Shown here piece by piece: positions 14,001 to 24,829 of a stretch of DNA of 64,000 bases. The stretch's first letter is position 1. Each line of letters begins with the position of its first letter. Position numbers and translations under genes: made by a program. The stretch lies in NCBI GenBank assembly GCA_030549775.1, contig CM060177.1:65414638-65478637 (forward strand). The letters are read 5' to 3'. The notes under the pieces are model-generated. The model was not told the DNA's origin. It did not search any database and was given only the letters and a program-made list of their open reading frames with translations. This DNA is from Tamarix chinensis. Its lineage: Eukaryota > Streptophyta > Magnoliopsida > Caryophyllales > Tamaricaceae.

Positions 14001-17000
14001 AGACCTCATTCATCAAAAGCATGAAAGAACTAGGGGAGTTGTATAACCCAAATGGAATCACCAACCATTCATATAGCCCATATTTTATCTTAAAAGTGGT
14101 CTTCTACTATCTCCTTCATGAATTCTCATTCGATAGTAACCACTTCTCAAGTCAATCTTTGAGAATACTCGTGGCCCATGCAACTCATCCAACATGCCTT
14201 CAAGTTTTGGCATAGGAAAATGATACTTGATTGATATTGTTGATTGCCTTACTATCGATACACATTCTTCAAGTGTCAACTTTCTTAGGAACCGGCAATG
14301 TTGGAATTGCACAAGGAATAAGATTCTCTCACATAAACCCTTTCTCAATAAGTTTATTTTTACAAGATTATTGGCCATAATTAAGGATTGCAATATTATA
14401 TATGCCGTAATTATAGGATGTAAATATATAGTATCCAATAGCTTAATTATAGGAACTATTTTAGGAGTAGGTAATTGATTTACATCCTATTTTAGTGCCT
14501 ACTAACCTATATATATTCGCACTCACCTCTAAGTTAATTAGACCCAAATTATCTTGCAAATCGCATCCCATAACATGGTATTAGAGCTTCACAAATCAAA
14601 AATTTCTTTCTTCACTTTGCTACCCAAGTAAGTAGTTTTCTTGTTGCCCTAGTGAGCAACATCTATTGTATCCAGTTCACAGAATTCAAGGTGCGGTTCA
14701 CTCTCTAACATTCGCCCCTGCCTAGATACTTCTCCAATGGTTTACTTTCTCTGGTGGCCTTCAATTTTGCTATGCACTATGAATTAAGTTGGTGGTTGTC
14801 GAGCTACGATTGTGACGCTCTTATTTTTAAGCTCTTTACAAGCCACTATTTTTTTTAGTGGTTGTTGCTATTTTTCCTAGAGTTGGGCTTGGGCTTTGTT
14901 GGTTGTAAGTAGTTAACAGGGAGACGAACAAAAGAATTTGGTTATCCCTAGTAAGATTTGATTTTGTCTAAAATCAAATAATAGAAATTAAATGGCCCGA
15001 ATTATTTAGATTGGAGTAAGAGTATTCATTTGTATTTACAAAGTATTCCTAAGGACGAACACCTTACTAAGGACCCTTCTAATAACAATACCCACATTGA
15101 ATAGCTAAGAAGTAATGCCTAATTATTCCTCCAAATTCATAATTCTATTGAGAATGAATACGTCGACCATGTCTCTCACTATAAGTGTCAAGGAATAAAT
15201 GGAATATTTGGCCTTTCCATTTCCTAGAAAAGAGAATATTTCTTGTATTTTTTATGATTGTAAGGCATTCTATCGAGCTAAATCGTCAATTTGATGGTGC
15301 TAAGTCTCATATTCTGTATGACCCTAAGATTACCTCATAAAAGGAGTTGTTTAGTAGGGTTATTCGGACTTATACTAGTTCCCATGTCTTTCTTGTGTAT
15401 GTTTCACCTCTTCAGCTAAGATGATCCCAAAGCTTCTTCCTAACCACGAAATACATAATCCCGAAAGCTTCTTCCCAACCCCGAAATAAGTGACATCTAG
15501 GTGGATAGAGTACAAGCATTTGTAACATTGTGACATTTGACAAGTGATGACAAGGCTTGGTTGAAGCTGTAAAGGGGCGTCTAGTTGCAGTTAACTCGTT
15601 AACATGGCCCTAGAGGTGCCAACTGTAGTTGGTTAAAGACTTTCAAGTGGCCAAGAATGCTTCTTGACACTAGTCGAGGGTGTACTGTAGGGTATCACAG
15701 CCATGGAATTTTTAGTTGTAGTACGGGCTTGGCATAAACTATGATTGTTGTGAAGGTAAAGGATCCAGGCATGGTGCAACAGTCTAGGTTGGATTGACGA
15801 GGGCAGGCAAAGTGGCGAAGTTACAGTTGGGGGCAATAGAAATCTCACTAGAGGTTAGGTTGAGGGCGGACCATGTGTTTGGGGGCTTAGCAATGACGAC
15901 AAAGGGTTAATGAGGTAGCTAGAGCATATAGGGGTGACAAGTGTAGTCTTTTGGTTTGAAGGGTCTTGAGGCTGATTGGTTGAGGAGAAGCTGTGATTAT
16001 AGGGGCTAGAGGTGCCAAGGGTGTGCCATCTAGAGCTACTACAAAAGATAAGATAGGGATGGAGTTGGCCGAAAAATTAAGAGTTAGATATTTCGGTTGT
16101 AATTTCACAATTCACTGGTATAACCTTTCACAAGATTCACATTCTAGTTCTATCATCTTTGTCATTATCTTTTGGAGTTGGTTGATGGATTCCTTAAATC
16201 ATGTCTCAACTAAGATATGTAGCTTTGATACCAATTTGGTATGTTTCCGATTTTCAAGCCTAGACTTTTATATAAGTATCTTCCATGGACATAGATGAAT
16301 TCAAGGCAAGGAGCTAGGGTAATTGAAGGGAATCAATTAATTGTGAATATGGAGGAATTAGAATTAGGGTTTATGAGAACTAGAGAGATAAGAGAGCAAA
16401 AAGGAGGCTAGAGAATAACCATTTTATTAATTTCCCAATGTGTCTATTAGTGAAGCTAGAGCCTCTTATTTATAGTTGATCACAACTTGGAGACTAAGTT
16501 ATTGTTTAGCAAACCTAGGGTCTAACTAGCCCTTTATTAATAAGGCATATTAACCCTAATACATAAATAAGCTAACTAACTAAGGTAAACTAAGAATAAA
16601 TAAAAACTAAATGATGCTACTTATTAATGGACTTGAGTCTAACGTGATCATACTCAAATTAGATCCTTGGGTGGGCCTAATGGTAGGTCCAACCCACAAT
16701 TGTCTATGCAGAAAATGATAAATAAAAATTGACAAGAGGAGCTTACTTCTTTATGAACCTTCTCAAATAATGCATTCCCAATGACAAAAGCACCACAGAA
16801 TAAGGAAATTGCAATGAACATACTAAAAACATATGGTCGATTCTTGGGATCCATAAATGTAGAAACCTGAGAAAGAAACAAGATATAAGATGGAGCAGAA
16901 AAGAAAAGACCAAATCTTTAGAAAGATCAAATAAAATATAGCTCACATCCTCTACATTCTACACAACAATAGCTAGAGGTGTAAGATAATGCAGGTTGCA

Positions 17001-18823
17001 TGATGTCATATTATCAAAATAAGACATTTTCCTTTTCCACCTTAATGAAACAAATAACATTAGATTGAACTTCTACTTACTTATAACATACTAGTCATAA
17101 TACTTTTTACTTCAAAAACAAAAACTAAATTGAAACATATTGATCATAAAACTTTATATTTCAAATGAAAAGTGAAAAAGAACCAACCAATCACAAATCT
17201 GATGCTGCCCATGCAAAAACTCGATAAGTAGATTTCTCTAACAAGCCCTGTAAATAACATCTTAAGCACTATGGAGGCAAGAATTAGATCTCCCTATCCA
17301 ATTCACTCCTATAGCTAACAATGGACAAACTCTTTTGAGAACTAGCCTAGCAATGCAAGTGGCCTGCATATGGCCCATCAACCCAACCCTATAGGACAAA
17401 CAACTAAGCAGTCACTTGTTCCACCAACTAGCCCACTTTGTTGTTTACTTACATACAAAGAGTTAATTGACTGGTTCAAATAGGGACTTATCATCATAAC
17501 TCCTATCTGATCAACTTCAGCCCCGAAATAACAAAGGCAACGATAGCCACAATGGCAGCTAAGCCCACCATTTTTGGGGCCATAAAGGTTATCCTCCACA
17601 ATAAATAAGGGGCTAAAAGCCTCACTAGTGATCATCAAAGGAAAGCTATGAAAAGCTACTAAGTTCGCCTCCACTCTCATGTTACTAATCAAGCATTTTA
17701 TACAGCCCTACCCGAAGAACCCTGATCCTTCCATGATCACACACAGGACTCCACTAATAGTCATATGGTCAAGTTATTTCAACCATACTCACGCTTGCAT
17801 TTTTGCTTACTTTACCTATTACTCAATTCAACATCATCGGAGTGTTTTTAGGAAGACACCAAACTAGTGTCCCCTCAGACGCTCCTAATCCTAGTTTTCT
17901 TTATCTTGTAGGTTCATCATTGGCAATCCACCCAACTATGAATCAATTGTAGATTTTGAGATTCTACAAGCACCATATACATTAATAACACACTATTTTT
18001 ATTTTCATACTCCATAACTTGCATTACAAGGATGGAATCGCAAATGACTAAATATACAACACAAACAAGAATGAAAACAGAAGTCACCATGACTCTGGTG
18101 GTTATGGTCTTTGATGCTTGGTAGGAAGCTTGGGTTCGATTCACACTGTCAACACACAGGTGGTCCACACCTATGTATCAACTCTTAAAAAAAAAAGCAT
18201 GAAAAGAATTTGAAATCAAATAGCTTATGCTATTTATATCCACATTTTTCTCAGACACACCCATATAAAACCAAATTTCAATATTACTTAGTACTAAAAT
18301 GGAAACTTTTAAGCAAGTAAGACTAAAGAAATAACAAAAAGGATCATCCACAACAGAAGAAGAGCAAACACAACTTTAATGATTTATAGCTGATGAAGCA
18401 TCATATATAAGGTAGGCGCAGGAAGATGCAATTGGCATGCTCCTCCTCTAATACTACGCAATATATACACTTGCTCCGATTCGAGCATCAAATTAGACGC
18501 TTTCAGCGGTGCCCATCCAACCTTTAACTCTAAATAAAACAAAAGTAGGCGCAAACCCAACAACAACAACCAAAGGATCAGTTACTAAAAAGAAAAAAAA
18601 AACAAGGAAATGAAATAATAATAAATAAACGCTTTATTTCATATAACATATTGTTCTTATACAAATAAACAGCTAATTGAATTATTCAAACCCAAATTTT
18701 CAAATCAGAAATAACGAAAACTAAACATTGAATGAACCCATAAAGAAACATGCCAATTGCAGGAAGATTTCATCTCGAGAAGAGAAGAGAGGAGAGGAAG
18801 CTTACACAATTGGAAGAATTCAT
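4900..18823 (-). CDS. DUF707-family membrane protein gene (partial, 8 exons)
   Basis: Spliced gene assembled from complement exons 18806-18823, 16747-16866, 7769-7834, 7595-7696, 6532-6612, 6327-6445, 6099-6200 and 4900-5016. All have GT/AG borders and every junction keeps the reading frame. The product seen is ~241 residues. Residues ~18-40 form one hydrophobic segment ([20 protein letters not shown]), suggesting a signal anchor. The rest matches the plant DUF707 family (Pfam PF05212; some databases call it lysine-ketoglutarate reductase trans-splicing related), with [27 protein letters not shown] and [13 protein letters not shown]. The biochemical function of the family is not established. 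The anchor followed by a WDED-type acidic motif recalls Golgi glycosyltransferase-like proteins, but that is inference. The C-terminal part, roughly 130 residues by family length, was not found to the left, so the gene is cut by the window or truncated. Introns are 72 bp to 8.9 kb. Confidence 0.85.
5566..5835 (-). repeat. Short non-autonomous repeat, copy B
   Basis: The reverse complement aligns by eye to 11255-11840: both contain a TTTTGGGT... GATATGCGATGGTTTTAGA-type block, then runs of TTTATCGAT/AAATATCG, then GATACTGTGA, GCGACCG and TGCGATT-type ends. It lies in the intron between exons 7 and 8. There is no ORF. It may be a MITE-like or other dispersed family. Confidence 0.45.
6099..6200 (-). 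CDS. DUF707 gene, exon 7
   Basis: 102 bases carrying [12 protein letters not shown] and [19 protein letters not shown], the most recognisable DUF707 motif (WDED). Donor AAAG/GTAAAC. The split Trp codon with exon 6 and split Arg codon with exon 8 both resolve correctly. Confidence 0.9.
6327..6445 (-). CDS. DUF707 gene, exon 6
   Basis: 119 bases, phase 0 to phase 2. Encodes [20 protein letters not shown] then [24 protein letters not shown] is a DUF707 signature. Acceptor ATATTGCAG, donor GTAATG. Confidence 0.9.
6532..6612 (-). CDS. DUF707 gene, exon 5
   Basis: Twenty-seven codons, phase 0, containing [20 protein letters not shown], a family-conserved stretch. Flanked by GTAG acceptor and GTATC donor. 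The intron to exon 6 is 86 bp. Confidence 0.85.
7595..7696 (-). CDS. DUF707 gene, exon 4
   Basis: Thirty-four codons with [20 protein letters not shown], the start of the conserved DUF707 domain. The acceptor is preceded by TTATTTTTTAG. I chose donor GTATGT at 7594-7593 over a GTAAG about 17 bases further on because only GTATGT keeps the phase with exon 5. Confidence 0.8.
7769..7834 (-). CDS. DUF707 gene, exon 3
   Basis: Twenty-two codons ([20 protein letters not shown]...) between a TTTACAG acceptor and a GTTAG donor, phase 0. It lies 8.9 kb from exon 2 but only 72 bp from exon 4. Confidence 0.75.
9808..10060 (+). repeat. GAT/GATTCG-rich tract followed by degenerate TTAGGG-like motifs
   Basis: 9,808-9,935 is an irregular array of GATGATGATTCG-type units. 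9,936-10,060 holds repeated TTAGGG/TTAGGGTTT strings with variable spacing. It is too irregular to be a true telomeric array. It may be the edge of an unrecognised LTR. Confidence 0.5.
11255..11840 (+). repeat. Short non-autonomous repeat, copy A
   Basis: Homologous to the inverted copy at 5566-5835. Contains a short array of CGATAAATCGG-like units at ~11340-11455 and ends in a GATACTGTGACACCGCGACC block. It sits in the 8.9-kb intron. The longer middle section may be original or inserted. Confidence 0.45.
11960..14365 (-). pseudogene. Decayed Ty3/gypsy retrotransposon pol fragment (RT, RNase H, integrase)
   Basis: On the minus strand, broken frames follow the gypsy order. Reverse transcriptase comes first: [12 protein letters not shown], a [15 protein letters not shown] block, then [19 protein letters not shown] at ~14,340-14,085 and [13 protein letters not shown] and [13 protein letters not shown] at ~14,060-13,800. 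RNase H follows: [18 protein letters not shown] at ~13,680 and an [21 protein letters not shown] stretch at ~13,310. The integrase zinc region ends in CATC (~13,000-12,890). The integrase core [14 protein letters not shown] and [19 protein letters not shown] is at ~12,810-12,690. A C-terminal [16 protein letters not shown] tail and [10 protein letters not shown] are at 12,212-11,990. Many stops and frameshifts make it non-functional. The LTRs were not recognised. Confidence 0.85.
14366..14576 (+). mobile_element. Ty1/copia-like LTR fragment ending at a primer-binding site
   Basis: A sequence with CCTATATATATTCGCACTC (TATA-like) ends in CCCATAACA and is followed by TGGTATTAGAGC, a one-base variant of the tRNA-Met complement TGGTATCAGAGC. 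Gypsy similarity stops about 14,365, so this element abuts or interrupts the gypsy fragment. The left LTR edge is uncertain. Confidence 0.5.
14577..16224. other. Probable retroelement internal debris, no intact gene
   Basis: Bounded by a plus-strand primer-site-like string on the left and a minus-strand one on the right, so it probably belongs to one or both of these elements. Broken frames (for example complement 15887-16108 and plus 15993-16298) carry no recognised domain. Confidence 0.35.
16237..16640 (-). mobile_element. Probable LTR with adjacent primer-binding site, minus strand
   Basis: On the minus strand the segment has CTATAAATAAGAGGCTC (TATA region), AATAAAA, then CCTAATTCTAATTCCTCC and ends near GGAAACATACCAA, immediately followed by TTGGTATCAAAGC, a primer-site-like string at 16224-16236. 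Internal sequence would run toward 14,600. Edges are approximate and no partner LTR was found. Confidence 0.45.
16747..16866 (-). CDS. DUF707 gene, exon 2 (membrane anchor)
   Basis: Forty codons, phase 0 at both ends, between acceptor CTCAG and donor GTAAGC. It encodes [13 protein letters not shown] followed by the single hydrophobic segment and ALFEKVHKE. The Met-Asp-Pro start before a signal anchor is typical of type II membrane proteins. Confidence 0.75.
18083..18198 (+). mobile_element. tRNA-derived SINE-like element
   Basis: Shows a box-A-like TCTGGTGGTTATGG, a good Pol III box B GGTTCGATTC at 18133-18142, and a 10-base poly(A) at 18187-18196. Similar strings flank it: ATGAAAACAGAA at 18071 and ATGAAAAGAA at 18199, consistent with a target duplication. 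About 115 bp, inserted antisense in the first intron of the DUF707 gene. Confidence 0.55.
18806..18823 (-). CDS. DUF707 gene, putative first coding exon
   Basis: Six codons (MNSSNC) end in TGT followed by the strong donor GTAAGC. They are in phase 0 with the next exon, which starts GTT TCT. This is the least certain exon because it is very short and was chosen only by donor and phase. Translation could instead start at the Met in TFMDPK of the next exon. Confidence 0.45.
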
Positions 18824-19143
18824 TCTGCGAGAGGAACAGCGGAAGCAAAAAAAGGCAGAGATGCCCTTTACTCCCCCCTCAACCGGCTAAAAGGAGATTA
18901 TTTTCAACTCAATCAAAAAGTTGAAAGAAAGTAAAGCAAAGAATAAGTGGCAGGAAGCAGATGAGGTGCGGAAAGGAACAAATGGTTCGAAAGCGGATAC
19001 GTTCTTATCCTACTACTAGCAACCGAAAAGGCGATAACTTAAAAACGAAAGAAAGAATACCGCCTGCAAAACATATGCCTCTTTTCTTCAACATTTTTCC
19101 TCTTTCGAAATGCAGCGGTACAGCAAGGACGGCAATTAGTTTG

Positions 19144-19169
19144 GGCCCGCGTCTTAGGCCCGCGTCTAA
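19144..19169. repeat. 13-bp tandem GC-rich duplication upstream of the gene
   Basis: GGCCCGCGTCTTA is followed directly by GGCCCGCGTCTAA. It is a GC island in AT-rich flanks. Preceded by TTGG, it forms a TGGGCC string, which resembles plant site II (TCP-binding) elements. A regulatory role is inference. Confidence 0.35.
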
Positions 19170-19243
19170 ACGGAATTTAAATATGTTCAACTATTTGTTT
19201 GAAAAAGATGAACAATTCATCTAAATATTATTACATTTTATTT

Positions 19244-19250
19244 TTATATA
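19244..19250 (-). promoter_or_regulatory. possible TATA box of the DUF707 gene
   Basis: The complement reads TATATAAAAA about 420 bp upstream of the proposed ATG. This AT-rich region contains many similar strings, so it is only a candidate. Between it and the ATG lies a 13-bp tandem GC-rich duplication at 19144-19169. Confidence 0.2.
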
Positions 19251-19645
19251 AGTTAATATATAATTTCACATCCTTCAAAAGATATTTTGATTCTTGTAGT
19301 ATAATATCCTATATTTTTGTAAATAATTGAATGAGAATTATATTAAATTTTGGGCCTTTAATTTTAATTTAATGTTATAATTCAATTTGGGCTGAAGTTT
19401 AATTTTAAATCATATTAAAAATTGGAGTCTATTAAATTGTTTAGACAAATCAATCGATGGGTTCCATGAATCAATTGACTAGTTTGTTATTTCAACAAAA
19501 TTGAATTTTTCGACTAAACCAATTGACTAGTTGAAGGAATCGATCGACTTAGTATGACCAAACTCATTAACTGGTTTGCCGAATTAGCTATATTTTTTAA
19601 CTTGATTTTCTAAAAAATTACTTATGCAGAAATAGAACCTTATTT

Positions 19646-20044
19646 ATAACACCCTTGAAGTTTTAAAATATAAAATTTTAATCTTTAAATTATTGATTTA
19701 ATTATTGTTGTAAATCTTTCACTTACAAAAATAGATAAGATTATTTAATAAATTAATATAATTATTTTTATCATTTTATCTTACTATTTTTATTTAAATA
19801 AATCTCAAATCTATAATTTTACCGAAATTTCTTTCTTAAATTAATACTCTAATTTTTTATCAATTAATTTAATATTTTTCTCAATAGCTCAATTTTAATC
19901 TAAATTCCAATCTTAGCTCTAAAAATATTTTTCTTTTCTTTTTCTTCTTTTCCTTTTCTTTTTTTTATTTTTTCTTCATTTTTCTTCATCTTCCCTTTTC
20001 TTTCCTTTCTTTCCTTCTTCCTATTCCTTTGGGGTAGCCCGTGT
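19646..20044 (+). mobile_element. Degenerate 5' fragment of the giant-LTR family
   Basis: Begins TTATAACACCCTTGAAG and then follows the same AT-rich to pyrimidine-rich course as 36585-36950, including a TTTTCTTTTC-rich tract at 19,925-20,030. It is cut off by the next copy, which starts TGTAATACCG. No TSD could be assigned. Confidence 0.4.
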
Positions 20045-22200
20045 AATACCGTAAAAAAAATTTCTAAGAATGAATGAAATAAAATATACGTATGTATAAT
20101 AATAATAATATAAGATTTAAAATTTATTATTTAGTCTTATTCCTAGGTATTTTTTAATTATTTAGCCTAAAATAAATTATAGATAAATATAATAATTTTT
20201 AATGATTTTTATTAATCCCCTAAAAATCTAACCTAAAAATCCCAACACATTTTTCTTTTCTTTTCCCTTTTTCTTTCTCCTTTTCTTTTCTTTTCTCCTT
20301 CCTTTTCTTTTCTTCCTTCTTCCTTTTTTCTTCGTTTCCCTACCTAGGTTGGCTACAATGGCCCAAGCGCCCCCTCCTTCCTTCTCTTATCCCAACTCCC
20401 CTCCTCTGCCCTTTTTCTTTTTCCCTCGAGTGACAACCTAAGTCCCCCTCCCCTCTTTTCTTCTTTTCCTTTTTTCTCCCTCTCTTCTTTCTTCTTTTCC
20501 CTTTCTCTCCCAATCCCCTACCTCTCGCTCTATAGACCTACATGACCCCTACTATTTCTGCACCCCCACAACCTGCCACCAACCAACCTCCCCTCCCTCT
20601 TTCCCTTTTTGGGCATGACCCTCTACAATCCCTCTTGCACCCCCTACACCGCACGGCCCTACATGCCATCCTTCCTTGTCATTGTTGTGCCACCCAATGA
20701 CCTACCACCCTTGTCCCCTTCCTTCCTTGTCCTCATCCTCCTCCTACAGCCTATAAATACCCTCCCCCAACTCTACCCTCTCCTCTTTTTACTATTATCA
20801 ACTTCACCCTACACCTTCGCCTGCACTATACTTTCATCACTGTCATCGCCCAAACTCTGCCCCTCTTCCTTCCTTCCATCTCCTTGCACCTACTAAGCCC
20901 CCCATCCCCCTTTTTCTCCCCTTACCCTCCTCTCTTTAAGATTACAAAGTAGGTAGGTCACACCACCCTGCACCACCTCGCACCACCACCCCTACCAACC
21001 CATTCCCCATTTCCCTACACCACTGCTGCTCCTAATCCTCCTACATAGGTGCCCAACCTATTTAGCCAACCCTCTCCACCATTTTTCCCTCCATTTTCCC
21101 CTTTTTTCTCCTTCCTTCCTCTCGGTTATGTCACCATCAACCGTCGCGGCAACAACTATGACCCAATTCCCTCCCACTAGCCTACTTAGTACCAACACTA
21201 GCCTCAACCCCCAAAAGGCTAACCACCACTCTTTTTCCAACCAAAAATTACTCTCCACCTTGCGTTGCTACCATTGCTACTGCCACACCGCCCTCCACTT
21301 CTCTTGCCTATTCTAGTCTCGACCACTTTCCTTTCCTCCTTTTTTAGCTTCATTTAATTAAATTTATCACCATCATCATCATCATCATCATTGTTATTAT
21401 TATCATTATTATTTTGTTTAAGGAAAGAAAAAAAGGGTAAAAAGGAAGGAAAAGGATAAAATAGCCTAAGTTTGGGTATTCCTATTTTTAGGCACTATTC
21501 TGGTGTCCATAGGAGAGGAGTCATAAGGTTTTCTTGCTTCAAGATCAAATCCATTTTGTTAAGGATAAAATTATATTTAGGGCCTTGTGTTTATATGATT
21601 TTGCTATGTGTTAAGTGAATACCTGCATGAAATGTTAAATGTTCTAGGGTTGCAAGGATCTAATGTAATAGTATATGTGGAGATGACTATGTTGGTTCAT
21701 ATGTTTATATGTAATTCTATTATGTGGTACTACATGTTTGATGATTGTTGAGAAGTTCTTATATGTTAAACTATGATCGATTGGAAAATATTAGGGAAAG
21801 AGTTAGTCAAATATCCTTTGGAAAATGGTAACTAATAAGTATGATAATTATAAAGGATGATTAGAACGGATATTGCATGGAGATGGTTGACTTTGCATGG
21901 TGTGAGTCAAACTTGATATGGTTTATATTTTGGTGTGACTAAGTGAGGGATGGTTGTTAAGAATGGTTAGAGGGGAGATGATGGTATTGTTGGATATTTT
22001 AGCAACACATGAGGAAGTCCTTAGATGCTAGGGGATGGGAGAGTACTAAGTGGGTGGAACAAGGGTTTTAGCTATACAAAATTCTAGAGGTAGGTCATTA
22101 TCACATGTAGGAAATAGGGGAGTTTGGTGGTTGCTAATCTACAAGTGCATGGCTTCATTGTAACATGTCAAGGTTATATCCACATGGAATTTGCAATTAA
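20045..22200 (+). mobile_element. Degenerate, probably truncated copy of the giant-LTR family
   Basis: Starts TGTAATACCG and has an AT-rich leader, a long polypyrimidine tract (20,250-20,900), the box TATAAATACC at 20752-20761 and a short CAT/ATT trinucleotide run at 21,370. A GGGCCTTGTGTTTATATG-like block at ~21,580 resembles the sequence downstream of the GGAGC block in better copies. The sense 3' end (GGGGTGTTACA) was not found. The right limit is approximate. Confidence 0.4.
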
Positions 22201-23105
22201 TTATTGATTTTTATTATTTAAGCTATCTAGATCATTAGAAAGTGGGAAATGGAAGTAAATAATAAAATGACTAATAAATTGTAGATTCTAAAACTATAGA
22301 CGTAAAGCTTTGGATTGAACTTTGGCCTCATTTTCAGTATTAAAAAATGAATTAATAATATGTTGTAGTATAGTTCAAGATTATTGTGAACAATTGGTTA
22401 ATTGTAATTCACTAGCCTCTTTAAAGGTATAATAATGTACCTAATCTAATACATTGACTACTTTCATGACTAATAAATTAGATTAAATCCATTAAACACC
22501 ATAAATTAAATAGTCCCTAAAAATCAATTGTCTACTCTCGTGATCAATTGAATTCCCATTTATATATTAATTATATTTTATCAAACCCGACTTATATCAA
22601 TAATTTCAAACATACAAAAAAACGTATATGAACCATACATATGAGGTATAATTTAACTCAACATATTCATATCAAATAGAGCCTAGTTTAATCCTAGAAA
22701 TGATAATTACTCACTTATGAATTGAAAGAAATGCAGAAAATAAATGTAATTGGCATACATATTGCAGATATAATAAATTAACGGAAAAGATAATGAAAAG
22801 ATCAAACCGTAGATTAAAGATAAAAATAAGGATCTACAGAGTTGAGATATACACTTGACTAATCTTGATTGAAGAACAAAAACAGCATAAGAATCCAAAG
22901 TAAATTACAATGAGTTGGCTTTGCTTGAGAATAATATAGAGAATTAAGCCTTCTCCTCCTCTAATACCATCATCCCTCCTTCCTTTTATACTCTATTTGG
23001 TTAGTCGTAGAAAAGAGTGGAAGATCATGGGAGAAAATCTTATGGTGTGCTTGATAATTGTTAGCTACATGGTCATGCAAAGCTACACTAGATGGTCGTA
23101 CAGCT
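22201..23105. other. No recognisable gene
   Basis: AT-rich non-coding sequence, possibly remains of an older element. The part next to 23,105 and 28,666-29,252 form one continuous target split by the 23111-28660 insertion. Confidence 0.4.
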
Positions 23106-23168
23106 TTTCATGTAACACTCTAAAATTTACTATTTTTTTAAAAACGGAAGCACTTAAATTAAAATCCG

Positions 23169-23250
23169 TGAATTCTGGGGATGTTACCGCCACATTTAGT
23201 ACCAGATCGGTTCACTCCGACCATTCTAGTACCAAATGCTAAGGCTAAAA
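23169..23250 (-). other. Conserved 3' stem-loop block, copy F
   Basis: The sense strand reads CATTTGGTACTAGAATGGT, an 8-base loop, then ACCGATCTGGTACTAAATG. The arms pair at nearly every position. Here the third pair is T-A where most copies have C-G. Confidence 0.6.
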
Positions 23251-23849
23251 TGATTATTTTCAAATTTAAACTGAGAGTTCGTAAAAAGAACTACAAAGAT
23301 CATAACATAGAATTCAGAGTATGCATAAAAGTTTATAATCAATAATAAGGTAGAAATCATAGTGCGAAATCAAAATTCCTCGAAGGGAATAATTTCTACA
23401 AACATTAATATTTAATTCAGGAAAATCCAATGCAGAAAAGAAATATCATACAGAAATAGATTGACATAAGAGATAATCCGGCCACATCACTCTGATCATC
23501 GAACCAAGCTCATGATCAACACTTAGTCCCACCTAATGCCTCATAGACATCGAAGGCATCAAAATATGCATTGCCCACCTGCACAAAGTTAGAAGGGTCT
23601 TCTGCTCATGGGAATGAGCAGCACCCATAAAAGGGGTGGTCAGTACGCTATGTACTAAGTAAGGTAACAGTGCACTAAGGCAAACACATATAAGTACATA
23701 ATTCAAACCAGATAATAATAAAACAACATACGATCACTTCGGAGAAATAATAATCGAAGGCTATTTATAGTCCGAATTAATTACTTAATTAATCTCTTAT
23801 GGATACTCATTCCACACCATACTCTTTATCAAGTCCATATGAGTATGGG

Positions 23850-24225
23850 AACCCCCATTATTATAGCCGGTGGAGCAGAGACATATAAGGCACAATGCAC
23901 CTAACCACTATTATTAGCCGGTGGATCGGTCACATATAGGGCAACATGCCCTAACCACTATTTGTTACTGGTGGATCGGTTGGCCCCGGCTCACATGGTA
24001 TTCCACTGTAAGTACTTAATGCTTTTTATGTGTCTTAGCAACTTTAGGGTTTTGTTTATTGAGCTCGGAATCTACTACTATTATAGCCGGTGGATCGGAT
24101 ACGCATAGGGTAACATACCCTCACCACTGTTATAGCCAGGGGATCGGACACACATAGGACGAAGAGTTCTAACCACTATTTCTAACCGGTGGATCTATGG
24201 GACCCGGCTCAATAATCTTCCACTT
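23850..24225 (-). repeat. CCGATCCACCGG subrepeat array, copy F
   Basis: Plus-strand units read GCCGGTGGATCGG, a spacer with a short hairpin (AGGGCAACATGCCCT at 23938-23952, AGGGTAACATACCCT at 24107-24121), then CCACTATT. Five to six units of ~60-90 bp. Confidence 0.8.
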
Positions 24226-24829
24226 TACATGATTAATGTCTTAAGTGTCTTAATCAGAAATTTTACCCTAGACATGCATGACTAACTCCCTCTAGGCTTA
24301 TCCTCCAAAGGCCTCGTCCCACATCATGAGACTCAAACACCTCCTAACTCGACCCTACATCCTTTCCTCATTACCCTTACTCTCACTAGAACCCATTTCC
24401 ACGTGTGTAGCTCAAGGCCTACTACTTTTTCACCTCCTACCCACTTACTTCCTCCCTTTAGGGTTTTTACCCAGAAACCCTAGTTTATACCTAAATGATC
24501 TATCCTACTCCACCTTATACGATTCAAAATATTTTAATACACCTCTCATCACAACTCATAGATTCTACCTTCACCATTACACCTTCCTCACCAAGTACAT
24601 GTACGACCACAAAAAACCTAAGTAATCATACCAAACCCTAACCGGCCACACAAAAATCTAGATCGGTCTCCTATATACCCATATATTGTCCCACGTACTA
24701 TTTTTCATTCAAAGCATTCAAACACCCAAACAACACTTCAATCACCTTCCTCACACCTCAAATCAACTTTTCATACGTAAAATTTACCCCCATGCAGACT
24801 TTACACACTCCATGCAACCCTTCGAACTT

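Larger units (their letters stand above)
7835..16746 (-). other. 8.9-kb intron of the DUF707 gene, loaded with transposons
   Basis: Between exon 2 (donor at 16746) and exon 3 (acceptor at 7835). It contains the GAT-rich tract, the short repeat copy A, a decayed Ty3/gypsy pol fragment, an LTR/primer-site junction near 14,576 and an LTR at ~16,240-16,640. 8,160-9,780 holds nothing recognisable. Confidence 0.75.

Noticed and set aside
18384..18569. Alternative first exon of the DUF707 gene (61-codon frame starting [19 protein letters not shown])
   Set aside because: No donor in phase with exon 2 could be recognised, while 18806-18823 has one. Not fully excluded.
23850..24225. CRISPR-like direct repeats with spacers (CCGATCCACCGG arrays)
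   Set aside because: Plant nuclear context, imperfect repeats, spacers that resemble each other and fold into hairpins, no cas genes. They are internal subrepeats of a mobile element.
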